DNA from: Candidatus Zhuqueibacterota bacterium
GTDB lineage: Bacteria > Zhuqueibacterota > QNDG01 > JABMRT01
NCBI GenBank assembly: GCA_013202295.1
Contig: JABMRT010000175.1
Span: 1 to 35,510, forward strand
Reading direction: 5' to 3'
Length of the DNA: 35,510 bases
The notes beneath the pieces are model-generated. The model saw only the letters and a list, made by a program, of their open reading frames with translations, searched no databases and had not been told where the DNA came from. The translations under genes were made by a program, and so were the position numbers. Positions within the stretch are counted from its first letter, which is position 1. Every line of letters starts with the position of its first letter. Shown piece after piece: positions 16,662 to 25,852 of the stretch.

Positions 16662-19253
16662 ATGAATGAATTTATACAACAGTTAAATCACATTTTACCG
16701 CGCGTACTCAAACCCGGACGTTATGTCGGCAATGAATTGAATGCCGTCCATAAGCCCTGGGAGAGTGCAGAAGTACACTTTGCGCTTGCCTTTCCAGATG
16801 TTTATGAAATCGGCATGTCGCATGTCGGAATGCAGTTGCTGTATCATATCCTGAACAGCAAGGAGGCTGTACTTGCCGATCGTGTCTATGCACCCTGGGT
16901 GGATATGGAAGCAGAGCTGCGAAAAGCCGAACTGCCTCTTTTTGGTCTTGAATCCAAACATGCGTTGCGGGATTTTGATATAGTCGGATTTAGTCTTCAG
17001 TACGAGCTGCTCTATACCAACGTGCTTAATATGCTCGATCTGGCCGGAATTCCCCTGCTGAGTCAAAATCGTACTCCTTCTGATCCTCTAATCATTGCGG
17101 GTGGTCCCGGTGCGTTCAATCCCGAACCTCTGGCCGATTTCCTTGATGTCGTTGTGGTAGGTGACGCAGAGGATATCGTCGTCGAAATTGCGGACATTAT
17201 CCGCCATGCAAAAAAAGAGGGAAGAGCACGTAAAAGCATCCTTCGTGATCTCGCACGCCTTCCCGGTGTTTATATTCCGTCGTTTTACAAAATTAAATAT
17301 GCGGATAATGGCTCAGTCTCCAGCATAGAAATACTCGAAAAGGAAGCTTCAGAGACTGTTCAGGCGAGGATGCTGAAAGGATTGGATTCCTCTTGTTATC
17401 CCGAAAAACCACTGGTGCCGATGATTCAAATTGCGCATGATCGCTATTCTCTTGAAATCATGCGAGGTTGTGTGCGGGGTTGCCGGTTCTGTAATGCGGG
17501 CATGATTTACCGACCATTGCGAACCCGTCCCATGAATGAGCTGGTAAATCAGGCAAAGACCATCATCCGCAACACGGGTTTTGATGAGATCTCACTGGTC
17601 TCTCTTTCAAGTTCTGATTATCCCGATTTATTCACATTGCTTGTGAAACTTCAGCAAATTTTAAAGCGGGATCGTGTTTCCATTTCGTTTCCATCACTTC
17701 GTGCTGAGACTTTTACACCGCAAATCGCCGATTTCGCTCAGGATTTCCGGCGTAGCGGAATCACACTCGCGCCTGAAGCGGGCACGCAGCGGTTGCGTGA
17801 TGTGATAAACAAAAACAATTGTGAAGAGGATTTGTTGTGTGCACTCCGAACCGCGTTCGAACGGAAATGGCGCAATGTAAAGCTTTATTTCATGATCGGG
17901 CTGCCCACAGAAACCGAAGAGGATTTACAGGGGATTGTCGATCTCGTGGGCAAAGCGGCCAAACTGGCGAAGGGATTTGGGAAGAAAGAGATTAACGTGT
18001 CCATCTCTCCCTTTTCACCCAAACCACATACGCCATTTCAATGGGAACGTCAGGATTCTGTTGAAATGCTCAATGAAAAGATAAATTTCCTAAAAAAACA
18101 CAACCATTGGAACAATGTCAAATTGAGCTGGCGGGATCCCGAAGTCTCTCATCTCGAAGGCGTTCTGGGTCGGGGCACTCGCCAGTTAGGTGCAGTGATT
18201 CAAACCGCATGGGAGAGCGGTGCCAAATTCGACGCTTGGACCGAGCATTTCAGACCCCAGATCTGGAAAGATGCCTTTGAATCTGCTGGATTGAAATCGG
18301 AACTCTATTCACAGGCACGAGATGTTGAACAGCAGCTTCCCTGGGATCATCTGCAAAAAGGACTATCCAAATCATTTCTTCTGAAAGAGAGAGAGAAAGC
18401 TTTCATTCCTGAGAACACTGGTGACTGCCAAACCTCAGACTGTCCCGGTTGTGGATTATCCAAACACACTGCCTGCAAAGAAGAAAATATAAAGGCTCGA
18501 AAGATAGCGGCTGGAAAGATTCTTCTTCCTGAAAAAGAGTATGACCGCAAGGTGCAAAGAATTCCGACTGAGACGATGACATGTACTTTCCGGGTAGGAT
18601 ATCGGAAAACAGAACAGGTGCGGTTTACATCCCATCTTGACACACAGCGTGTATTGGGCCGTACATGCCGCAGGGCGGGCATTCCGGTTGCGTATTCCGC
18701 CGGATTCAGGGCGCATCCTAAAATTTCATTGGGGCCGCCTCTCGTACTTGGGTACACAAGTGATGCCGAGTATTTCGATATCGAGGTGGAAACGCCCATG
18801 CCCCATGATTTGATGGAACAATTGAATCAAAATCTGCCTGCGGGATTTGAAGTATTCGAAGCATTGATGATTCAATCTAAAGTTCCCTCGCTGAATCAGA
18901 GTATCAATATTGCGGCGTATCAGGCCTTCTGGGACGAGCCGCTTGATCGCAAATTGTGGGAAGTTTCGATCCGATCCTTTCTCCAAAAGAACACGTTTAA
19001 AATTACCCGTCGTGATAAGGAAGTTGATATCCGGCTTCACGTGGTATCCATTTCACTGAATAGCAAAAGTATTGAAATGGTCATTCGCATGGGCGCTTCG
19101 GGTACGGCTCGGCCTGATGAAGTGATCCGGGCCATTCAGCCGCGACATGAATCACTAATCGAACCAAGAAATATCCACCGCGCAGGGCTCTTTATCCATC
19201 AACATGGAAAACAAAAGACGCCCATTGAGCTGGTGTGGGAAAAAAATAGATAA
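16662..19253 (+). CDS. Radical SAM protein with B12-binding-like N-terminus and DUF2344 C-terminus (TIGR03960/TIGR03936-like)
   Basis: An 863-aa fusion. The N-terminus (1-240) has LPRVLKPGRYVGNELNAV and a cobalamin-binding-like fold (FPDVYEIGMSHVGMQLLY, IIAGGPGAFNPEPLADFLD). The radical SAM core has cysteines C270, C274 and C277 in MRGCVRGCRFCNAG, then SLSSSDYPDL, LAPEAGTQRLRDVINKN and MIGLPTETEEDLQGI. A cysteine-rich linker (DCQTSDCPGCGLSKHTAC, about residues 588-605) precedes the DUF2344 domain (RFTSHLDTQRVLGRTCRRAGIP). The biochemical role is not established; the family is commonly next to RNase G/E, as here. I start at ATG 16662 rather than the TTG one codon earlier; the Shine-Dalgarno is weak. 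Confidence 0.92.
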   Translation: MNEFIQQLNHILPRVLKPGRYVGNELNAVHKPWESAEVHFALAFPDVYEIGMSHVGMQLLYHILNSKEAVLADRVYAPWVDMEAELRKAELPLFGLESKHALRDFDIVGFSLQYELLYTNVLNMLDLAGIPLLSQNRTPSDPLIIAGGPGAFNPEPLADFLDVVVVGDAEDIVVEIADIIRHAKKEGRARKSILRDLARLPGVYIPSFYKIKYADNGSVSSIEILEKEASETVQARMLKGLDSSCYPEKPLVPMIQIAHDRYSLEIMRGCVRGCRFCNAGMIYRPLRTRPMNELVNQAKTIIRNTGFDEISLVSLSSSDYPDLFTLLVKLQQILKRDRVSISFPSLRAETFTPQIADFAQDFRRSGITLAPEAGTQRLRDVINKNNCEEDLLCALRTAFERKWRNVKLYFMIGLPTETEEDLQGIVDLVGKAAKLAKGFGKKEINVSISPFSPKPHTPFQWERQDSVEMLNEKINFLKKHNHWNNVKLSWRDPEVSHLEGVLGRGTRQLGAVIQTAWESGAKFDAWTEHFRPQIWKDAFESAGLKSELYSQARDVEQQLPWDHLQKGLSKSFLLKEREKAFIPENTGDCQTSDCPGCGLSKHTACKEENIKARKIAAGKILLPEKEYDRKVQRIPTETMTCTFRVGYRKTEQVRFTSHLDTQRVLGRTCRRAGIPVAYSAGFRAHPKISLGPPLVLGYTSDAEYFDIEVETPMPHDLMEQLNQNLPAGFEVFEALMIQSKVPSLNQSINIAAYQAFWDEPLDRKLWEVSIRSFLQKNTFKITRRDKEVDIRLHVVSISLNSKSIEMVIRMGASGTARPDEVIRAIQPRHESLIEPRNIHRAGLFIHQHGKQKTPIELVWEKNR

Positions 19254-19302
19254 GAGCATCCAAATTATATATACAAAGTGATGCTTAAAGGACAGGATTT
19301 AG

Positions 19303-20859
19303 ATGAAAAAAGAAATTATTATTAACAGTTCTTCCACGGAAACCCGAATAGGGATTCTGGAAGACAGCCAATTGGTCGAAATATTTATCGAACGGCCCGA
19401 AAATGAGCGCATGGTGGGTGATATATTTAAGGGACGGGTGGACAATGTGGTCAGCGCGGTTCAGGCGGCATTTGTAAATATTGGCCTGAACGCCAATGGT
19501 TTTCTGCCATTTTCGGATGTTGGAGAGCATGTACATGAATTCAGTGCGCTGGCTGAACGTGTCACAGATTCAGATACAGATGACGATGAATCCAAAACAA
19601 CTTCTCGGCACAGAGGCCGCGGCCGGAGAAAACCGGCTCGAACCAAGTCTCATTTGAAGCGGGGGCAGGAGATTCTTGTTCAGATCACAAAGGAACCGAT
19701 CAGCAGCAAAGGTGCCCGGTTGACCACAGATATCTCAATACCGGGACGGTACATTGTGCTCGTTCCGCAGAATAATTCAATTGGTGTTTCACGCAAAATT
19801 GCCGATTTCAAAGAACGCAGACGACTTCGTGTCGTCGCCAAAACCCTCCGGCCCGAAGGATTTGGTTTAATTGTCCGTACTGTAGCAGTTGGTAAGGATT
19901 TACAGGCGATCAAAACGGATCTGGAAAATCTTCTGAAAATCTGGAACCGGATTACGGACAAGGTTAAAACTCAAAGGGAGCCAGGCCTGATTCACAAAGA
20001 CATGGGGATTACCTCAAGCGTGATCCGTGATTTATTCTCGCCAGATATTGACAGTCTTGTTGTGGATTCCAGAAAATTGTATGGTGAGATCCGTAAATAT
20101 TTAAAAGATGTCGCTCCGCAACTGCTTTCCAACCTGACTTTGTATAAAGGCAAAAAGCCGATTTTTGATGCCTATCCCATTGAAGAAGAAATCGTAAAGA
20201 CTTTATCCCGAAAGATATGGTTGAAAAAAGGCGGTCATTTGGTTTTTGATCAAACCGAAGCAATGGTTGTGGTCGATGTAAACAGTGGTCGTTCTGTCAG
20301 TCAGAAAGACCATGAATTGAATGCTCTGCAAACCGATATGGAAGCGGCTCGTGAGATTGCAAAGCAGCTCCGTTTGCGTGATAACGGAGGCATTATCGTC
20401 ATTGACTTTATTGATCTTCAAAATGAGAACAATCGAAAGAAGGTGTTCTCAGAACTCCAAAAGGAACTGAAGAAAGACCGGGCCGCGTTTGATATGCTGC
20501 CCATGAATGATTTCGGACTGATCTCAATAACGCGCGAACGCATCCGGCCCAGTCTACTGTTCCGGTACAGTGAAGAATGTCCACGATGTGGTGGTCTCGG
20601 CCGCGTGCCTGCTAAAAGCACACTAATTACACAGCTTGAGCGGCGCATACAGAAACTCAAATCAAAGAGCCGGCATCGCAGGCTCGTGTTATACGCACAT
20701 CCTGAAATGGCACATTATTTAACCAAGGGGCTTCGAAGCCGCATCCGTCAGCTCATGATGAAATATCTGGTGACCATTGATGTGAAAGAGAATGACTCTC
20801 TCAGCGATGAGGATTTTAAATTAATGCCCCGACATGAGGATGTTAAACAAGCAGAATAG
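19303..20859 (+). CDS. rng: Ribonuclease G/E family endoribonuclease
   Basis: A 518-aa protein of RNase G length, lacking the long scaffold tail of RNase E. It has an N-terminal S1 domain (about 38-165; MVGDIFKGRVDNVVSAVQAAFVNIG..GFLPFSD) interrupted by an acidic then basic insert (about 88-117, DTDDDESK then RHRGRGRRKPARTK). The catalytic DNase-I-like region follows, with metal aspartates D325 (VVVDVNSGR) and D368 (IVIDFIDL). The zinc-link CPRCGG is at 426-430. It processes rRNA 5' ends and starts mRNA decay. An aggacagga Shine-Dalgarno precedes the ATG, and it lies 49 bases after the radical SAM gene, so the two are probably co-transcribed. A terminator follows. Confidence 0.95.
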   Translation: MKKEIIINSSSTETRIGILEDSQLVEIFIERPENERMVGDIFKGRVDNVVSAVQAAFVNIGLNANGFLPFSDVGEHVHEFSALAERVTDSDTDDDESKTTSRHRGRGRRKPARTKSHLKRGQEILVQITKEPISSKGARLTTDISIPGRYIVLVPQNNSIGVSRKIADFKERRRLRVVAKTLRPEGFGLIVRTVAVGKDLQAIKTDLENLLKIWNRITDKVKTQREPGLIHKDMGITSSVIRDLFSPDIDSLVVDSRKLYGEIRKYLKDVAPQLLSNLTLYKGKKPIFDAYPIEEEIVKTLSRKIWLKKGGHLVFDQTEAMVVVDVNSGRSVSQKDHELNALQTDMEAAREIAKQLRLRDNGGIIVIDFIDLQNENNRKKVFSELQKELKKDRAAFDMLPMNDFGLISITRERIRPSLLFRYSEECPRCGGLGRVPAKSTLITQLERRIQKLKSKSRHRRLVLYAHPEMAHYLTKGLRSRIRQLMMKYLVTIDVKENDSLSDEDFKLMPRHEDVKQAE

Positions 20860-20907
20860 AAATATTATAAAGCAGGACAGGAAAATTACCTTCCATCAGT
20901 ATGTGCG

Positions 20908-20944
20908 AAACCTTCCAGATTATAAACCTGGAAGGTTTTTTAAA
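20908..20944 (+). terminator. Rho-independent terminator after RNase G
   Basis: A perfect 11-base-pair stem (aaaccttccag / ctggaaggttt) with a nine-base loop runs into a T tract. It ends the radical SAM/RNase G unit and separates it from the polysaccharide genes. Confidence 0.9.
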
Positions 20945-21049
20945 TATCATCAATGTCCTTCTTTTTTTACCTCAGAGTTGTTTTTCTCCAGAAAATCCAT
21001 ATATTTAAAAACAATTCACCTCCAATTGTAAAATGGATAGATCGATCGT

Positions 21050-22468
21050 ATGGGCAGAGAAAGACGATTGTTTAAAAACTTTCTGATCTACATGGTCGGG
21101 AATTTTGCATCCAAAGTGCTGGGATTCATCCTGCTGCCGGTATATACAATCTATCTGTCCCAATCCGAATTGGGCTATTACGATCTAATTATTACGACAA
21201 TACAGATTGTGATTTCCATTGTTACGCTCCAAAGCATTGATGGATTATACCGTAATCTCCTCGATGCCAGGGATGAAAGCATCATCCGTCAAAATATTAC
21301 CAATGCTTTCTTTTTAATTACTCGCAATGTTCTGCTCTTTGTGATGGTGTCCACAGGATTTTTCGTTCTGAAGCCGATTCCCCATGCCTGGCTGATTATT
21401 CTTGTTTCTATTTCACAGATTTACTGGAACCTGTGGCAGCAGACAGTTCGCGGATTAAAACGAAATTATGATTTTGCTATGGGTGGACTGATTTTCACTG
21501 TCATCATGCTGGTTGGAAATTTGCTCCTTTTGAAATTCTTCCACATGAAAGTTGCGGGAGTGCTGATTTCCAGTATTGCATCCGCTGTGATTGTGATACT
21601 CTATCTTGAGATCAGGGTTGGAATATTTCGATACATCCGATTGAATGATCTGGATAAAAAACTCCAAAAATCCATTATCACTTATTCGATGCCATTGCTT
21701 CCCACAGCAATCAACTGGTGGCTTCTCTCTTTCGCAAATCGGTATGTCATTAATTTGACGATGGGAAGTGAAGCAAACGGACTCTTTGCTGTGGCTAGTC
21801 GATTTGCTGCAATCTTGGTGATGGTGAACAATATATTTTATCTCGCCTGGCAGGAATCTGCCATAACTGAATATAACGCAGACGACCGAAACCGTTTTTA
21901 TTCACAGATGTTTGATGCCTATATGCGTGTACAATTTTGTGTAATCCTATTATTGCTGCCGATCACTCCGTTTGCTTTTAATTTAATCATTGATGCCAAG
22001 TTCTCAGAGGCCTGGCAATATATCCCTTTTCTCTATATCGGTACAGTTTTTTCTGCTTTCTCTGTCTTTTATGGTACAGGGTATCTCAGTTCGCGGGAAA
22101 CAATGGGAGCTTTTACTACCACACTAATCGGCTCCATTATTAATTTAGTTCTGATGTTCCTGCTTATTCCGATTTGGGGACTTCAGGCAGTGGGTTTTTC
22201 CAGCATGGTCTCACTAATCGTGCTATGGTTAATCCGAATTGTTCAAACGCGTAAGTATTTTCATATACGGATTAACGTGGGTGTTCTCCTCAGTTTCATC
22301 CTGTGTGTTACAGTCTATACCCTTGTTTTTTTCTTGAATATCCCGTATGTTAATGTCGGTTTGCTGGTTTTTGCCATGATCGTGACTTTCTTTATGAATC
22401 GGCGATTTATCCAGAAGGTGATCATAAATCTTCAACAGAAGATTAACTTTAAATCCGGCTCAGAGTGA
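21050..22468 (+). CDS. Wzx-like polysaccharide flippase (MATE/MOP superfamily)
   Basis: A 472-aa integral membrane protein with about 12-14 hydrophobic segments. The N-terminus FLIYMVGNFASKVLGFILLPVYTIYLSQSELGYYDLI is the classic start of oligosaccharide/O-antigen flippases. YRNLLDARDE, YSMPLLPTAINWWLLSFANRYVI and ASRFAAILVMVNNIFYLAWQESA support the call. It moves lipid-linked oligosaccharide repeat units to the periplasmic face of the inner membrane. The stop codon overlaps the start of the next gene (TGATG), so the two are translationally coupled. No clear Shine-Dalgarno is seen before its ATG. Confidence 0.9.
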   Translation: MGRERRLFKNFLIYMVGNFASKVLGFILLPVYTIYLSQSELGYYDLIITTIQIVISIVTLQSIDGLYRNLLDARDESIIRQNITNAFFLITRNVLLFVMVSTGFFVLKPIPHAWLIILVSISQIYWNLWQQTVRGLKRNYDFAMGGLIFTVIMLVGNLLLLKFFHMKVAGVLISSIASAVIVILYLEIRVGIFRYIRLNDLDKKLQKSIITYSMPLLPTAINWWLLSFANRYVINLTMGSEANGLFAVASRFAAILVMVNNIFYLAWQESAITEYNADDRNRFYSQMFDAYMRVQFCVILLLLPITPFAFNLIIDAKFSEAWQYIPFLYIGTVFSAFSVFYGTGYLSSRETMGAFTTTLIGSIINLVLMFLLIPIWGLQAVGFSSMVSLIVLWLIRIVQTRKYFHIRINVGVLLSFILCVTVYTLVFFLNIPYVNVGLLVFAMIVTFFMNRRFIQKVIINLQQKINFKSGSE

Positions 22469-23700
22469 TGAAAAAAACATTGGCCATTTTAGGCGCAATC
22501 GATCGCTTCAATTACGGGGATCTGCTCTTTCCCCTCCTTATTGAAGAGGCGCTACAGAATGTGAAATTTCAGTATCAATTCGAATATTTCGGCTTTAAAA
22601 GAAGCGATCTAAGCGCGACCGGTGCGAAGAAGACAAAGTCCATTCGTGATTTAATTCAGCAATCCACATTGAAGGATGGTGACGTTCTTCTCGTGGCAGG
22701 GGGGGATGTGCTGGGTATTAACTGGATGCCCATGCATCTCCATCAACTCAAATTTTTGCAGGCCCGCGTTTTTGAATCTTATTTCAAGTTTTTCGGCAAG
22801 GCCCTCAAACAGGGGATGGCCATCAATGCCAGGTTGGCAAAACGATATGGCGCTGAATCCTTTGTTCTGCCCTGGATCATCCCACGCTCCGCATTCAAAC
22901 CGGGAGTCCGGATCGTCTATAATACAGTAAGCGGGTCGAAACTTCACACTCTACATCCGGCATATCGATCCTACTTAAAAGAGAATCTAAATGGTGCTGA
23001 TTTGATATCAGTCCGAGATAGTGTGACACGAAATCAACTTATTCAAATCGGCATTGAGATTCCTGTAAGTCTAGTCCCTGACTCAGCTGTGATTATGTCA
23101 CAGTATTATCCTATCGACCGGCTTAAATCTATGATCCGCCCTGAAATTCAAGATTGGATCGACTCACACGCGGGGCGGTATCTTTGTTTTCAAGTGAAGC
23201 AATCTCTGGAGAAGAGGCATTTACAGCAAATCGTGCGGGAATTAGAAGCCATATATAATACTCAGAATCTAAATATCCTTCTATTGCCGATCGGGCGGGT
23301 GCCTATGCATGAAGATCACCTCATTTTAAAAAAGGTTAAGGACCGACTTAAGGTACCCTGTTTTTTACCACAAGATCTGACTCTTTTTGAAATTATGTAT
23401 TGTATCGCATCTAGTAATTTATATATTGGAACAAGCCTGCATGGAGTGGTCACCGCTTTATCATTTTCTGTGCCGCATCTGGGAATAATTCAGGATACAC
23501 CCAAGCTGGCCGCCTTTCTGAATGATTGGGATATTGATGCATTGAAACAAGGCATCCGTATTGATGAAATCAACAAGAAAGCAGCTCAGGCCATTGGAAT
23601 AGATAAAAAAGAATTAAAGGGAATGAAAGATTATCTCATGGGATTGGTTCTGGATCATTACAAGAGAATTTATTCAGAAATTCTGCCTATCCCAAATTAA
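22468..23700 (+). CDS. Polysaccharide pyruvyl transferase family protein
   Basis: A 410-aa protein with the N-terminal LAILGAIDRFNYGDLLFPLLIEEAL typical of the PS_pyruv_trans/CsaB family. The middle has SVRDSVTRNQLIQIGI and the end has the family signature TSLHGVVTALSFSVPHLGI, a GT-B-like architecture. These enzymes add pyruvate ketals to sugars of exo- or wall polysaccharides, although some members have other roles. Together with the flippase this suggests a modified surface glycan; no glycosyltransferases or Wzy polymerase are adjacent, so it is a minimal or split cluster. I use ATG 22468, overlapping the flippase stop by one base, rather than a GTG one codon upstream. Confidence 0.88.
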   Translation: MKKTLAILGAIDRFNYGDLLFPLLIEEALQNVKFQYQFEYFGFKRSDLSATGAKKTKSIRDLIQQSTLKDGDVLLVAGGDVLGINWMPMHLHQLKFLQARVFESYFKFFGKALKQGMAINARLAKRYGAESFVLPWIIPRSAFKPGVRIVYNTVSGSKLHTLHPAYRSYLKENLNGADLISVRDSVTRNQLIQIGIEIPVSLVPDSAVIMSQYYPIDRLKSMIRPEIQDWIDSHAGRYLCFQVKQSLEKRHLQQIVRELEAIYNTQNLNILLLPIGRVPMHEDHLILKKVKDRLKVPCFLPQDLTLFEIMYCIASSNLYIGTSLHGVVTALSFSVPHLGIIQDTPKLAAFLNDWDIDALKQGIRIDEINKKAAQAIGIDKKELKGMKDYLMGLVLDHYKRIYSEILPIPN

Positions 23701-23828
23701 TCGGTTGGTCGATGTCTTACGGGGGATAATGATTATTAAATATATTCAGAAACCTATTTTCATACAAGGTTCTGATTCTCATCTCTGTTACCCCTACGTA
23801 ATCATCGAAATTTAATTCGCATTTTATA
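23701..23828. other. Spacer between pyruvyl transferase and fucosidase pseudogene
   Basis: 128 bases with no clear terminator or promoter. Only weak, imperfect self-complementarity is seen (around 23720 and 23790). Confidence 0.25.
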
Positions 23829-24848
23829 ATGTATGAACGATCTATGGAAAAACAGAATCTCCGGATAATATTCTTCTTGCTGCTGGTCCATTTGTTTAAT
23901 GCGTATGGAATTGTATTCGCACAAGACAGGATGGAATGGTGGCGAGACGACAAGTTTGGCATGTTCATTCACTGGGGGATTTATTCCGTTCTGGGCCGTG
24001 GTGAATGGGTGATGGTCACGGAACTGATACAGAATTATCCGGTTTCGAATATATGGTTTGATGCAGATTATCAGATTGGGTATTCGGATCAGGATGCGAT
24101 AAATCTGTACAACTTGTGTCTTTATCTCAATCCGGATATCATTGTTAATAATCGTGTAAATCATGATTTGCCAAATGCAGGTGATTACCTCACACCAGAG
24201 CAGGAAGTTCCAGAAACACCACCAGAACGTGATTGGGAAACTTGTATGACGATCAATTCCAATTGGGGATTTCATCAGTATGATCACAATTGGAAAACGA
24301 GTGAATCGCTCATCCATACTTTACTGGAAATCAACTCAAAGGGCGGTAATCTTCTTCTCAACATTGGTCCGACCGCTGATGGTGTGATCCCCAGCCAAGT
24401 GTGAATGTACTGGTTGAAATGGGTGAGTGCCTGGAAGGCTGGTGAAAAGCTGATCGTCCAGTTTCGAGATTTAGAAAAAGTATTGCTTGAAGAAATTGAG
24501 GTTCCCCTGAGTTACAATCCTGATGATCAAGCAGGGGAAGTGAATTTGGATGAAATGAACTTTCTGCCATCCAGATTTCACCTCGGTCAAAATTATCCGA
24601 ATCCGTTCAATCCGAGTACGATAATCAATGTTGCTGTACCGAGATCTTCGCAAGTTCGGGTCGTTGTGTATAATATCCAAGGGCAAATTGTCAGAATTTT
24701 AAAAGATGGGGATATGACAGCAGGGTTTCACCAGGTCGTTTGGGATGGCCATGATGATATGGGACGTTCCCTCGGGAATGGTGTGTATTTGATACAAATG
24801 GAGGGTGTTAATTTTATTCAAAGGCGAAAAGCCTTGTATATCAAATAA
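23829..24848 (+). pseudogene. Decayed GH29 alpha-L-fucosidase with FlgD-like C-terminus
   Basis: The 5' part encodes a signal peptide and GH29 start (RMEWWRDDKFGMFIHWGIYSVLG). At about 24009-24020 it jumps to a segment normally more than 100 residues further on (ELIQNYPVSNIWFDADY, keeping the nucleophile-type Asp78). It continues through DWETCMTINSNWGFHQYDHNWK to GGNLLLNIGPTADGVIP. A base has been lost from the C run at 24389-24392. The TGA at 24402 follows, but the shifted frame still reads QPSVNVLVEMGECL, the expected GH29 continuation. A second junction near 24425-24433 changes frame again into a remnant of the third module (SAWKAGEKLIVQF) and a complete FlgD-like domain (NYPNPFNPSTIINV to ALYIK). 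Most of the barrel is missing, so activity is unlikely. Confidence 0.88.
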
Positions 24849-24853
24849 CGTTT

Positions 24854-25678
24854 TTAATTTTCCTTCATAAATTTTACTGTATTTTTAAAACTTGTTGCCA
24901 AAGGCACATTCCCGTAATCTGCATAGCGTTGTTTGAGTTCCTCCAGTTTTTGCGGATTGTCCAGTCCCTTGCGGATTGAAACGAAATATTCTTTCGCATC
25001 CCCAATCGCATTTTTATCAGCGATCTTACCATGTCCGGGAACAACGGTTTTAATTTGCCACTCCGCGAGTGTGTTGAACGCATTGATCCAACTATCGATA
25101 TCCGTTCCTTCCTCCCTAAACAAGGCGGGATGGATGTGATGGAAGATGATGTCTCCGGTTGCCAACAACTGCTGCTTCGGAAGATAAACCACGAGGCTAT
25201 TGTAGGTATGGGCACGTCCGACATTTCGCACGAATGCAGTGTCTGCTCCGATCACAACAGGATATTCTTCTCCTTGTTTTACAAGGATGATCTTAGCTGA
25301 TTCATTCGGAATCATTTCATCCTTTTCACCCGTAAGGATTGTGGCTCCGGGAAAGAGTTTGTTGCCGCCAGTATGATCAAAATGAGGGTGTGTGTTCACG
25401 ATGAAGACGTCCAGATTTGTACCAAGTGCCTCAACATGCGATTTCAGTTTCTTTGCACCACCGAAGACTTTGGTATCCACAATTAATACTTCTTTGCCAT
25501 CCGGATCACTCAAAACGACAGTATTGCCACCATATCCAAGTAGGACAGTCAGATTGTCATCCAAATCCGTACTTGTATAAGTGAAGAAGTTTTTTATATC
25601 GGGGCCGGCAGTGATCGTGATATAGAGGATTAAAACGATGATCAATCCAAGTATTCCAAAAAGAATTTTTTTAATCAT
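24854..25678 (-). CDS. Membrane-anchored metallo-beta-lactamase-fold hydrolase
   Basis: A 274-aa protein. A single N-terminal transmembrane anchor or uncleaved signal (KKILFGILGLIIVLILYITI) leads to a periplasmic MBL domain. Zinc ligands are visible: THPHFDHTGG (HxHxDH), the His in GRAHTYNSLVVY, the Asp in ATGDIIFH and the His in VPGHGK. The pattern resembles SoxH/quinoprotein-relay-type and class-B-like hydrolases; the substrate cannot be deduced. A caggggc Shine-Dalgarno precedes the ATG. Its stop lies only five bases from the end of the convergent fucosidase pseudogene. Confidence 0.88.
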   Translation of the reverse strand: MIKKILFGILGLIIVLILYITITAGPDIKNFFTYTSTDLDDNLTVLLGYGGNTVVLSDPDGKEVLIVDTKVFGGAKKLKSHVEALGTNLDVFIVNTHPHFDHTGGNKLFPGATILTGEKDEMIPNESAKIILVKQGEEYPVVIGADTAFVRNVGRAHTYNSLVVYLPKQQLLATGDIIFHHIHPALFREEGTDIDSWINAFNTLAEWQIKTVVPGHGKIADKNAIGDAKEYFVSIRKGLDNPQKLEELKQRYADYGNVPLATSFKNTVKFMKEN

Positions 25679-25703
25679 GGTTTGCCCCTGATTCTAGTTG
25701 TAT

Positions 25704-25731
25704 TTGACATGAAGAGTTGTTATTATATTCT
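25704..25731 (+). promoter_or_regulatory. Candidate sigma-70-type promoter
   Basis: A perfect TTGACA (25704-25709), a 16-base spacer and TATTCT (25726-25731, 4 of 6 matches to the -10 consensus) lie on the plus strand. They would start a short transcript leading into the ribosome binding site at 25754 and the hairpins at 25810-25884. The call depends on consensus only; FCB-group promoters often differ. Confidence 0.35.
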
Positions 25732-25765
25732 TGTCGCGCGTTATTTCAAACATAAGGAGATGAAC

Positions 25766-25798
25766 ATGAAAAGTCAACTGAATTTCCTGCGTGCGTGA
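25766..25798 (+). CDS. Possible 10-residue peptide with strong ribosome binding site
   Basis: An ATG preceded by a perfect AAGGAG (25754-25759) with six-base spacing opens a ten-codon frame, MKSQLNFLRA, ending in TGA. It lies alone between two minus-strand genes, behind a TTGACA promoter-like box and before two hairpins. It could be a leader-type or regulatory peptide, the remnant of a lost gene, or chance. I do not recognise it. Confidence 0.3.
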   Translation: MKSQLNFLRA

Positions 25799-25809
25799 CG
25801 TTATGTTCG

Positions 25810-25845
25810 CCTTTCCTGAGAAAACGCTTGGGAAGGGTTTTATAT
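25810..25845 (+). terminator. Stem-loop with T-rich tail on the plus strand
   Basis: cctttcc (25810-25816) pairs with ggaaggg (25831-25837; one G-T pair) around a 14-base loop and is followed by TTTTATATATATTT. It could end the putative short transcript starting near 25738. Confidence 0.45.
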
Positions 25846-25852
25846 ATATTTG

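Noticed and set aside
24405-24848. Treating the 147-codon frame with the FlgD-like domain as a separate gene
   Set aside because: It starts within GH29-derived sequence, has no signal peptide or ribosome binding site, and the preceding frame reads into it after a one-base correction, so it is the 3' part of the pseudogene.
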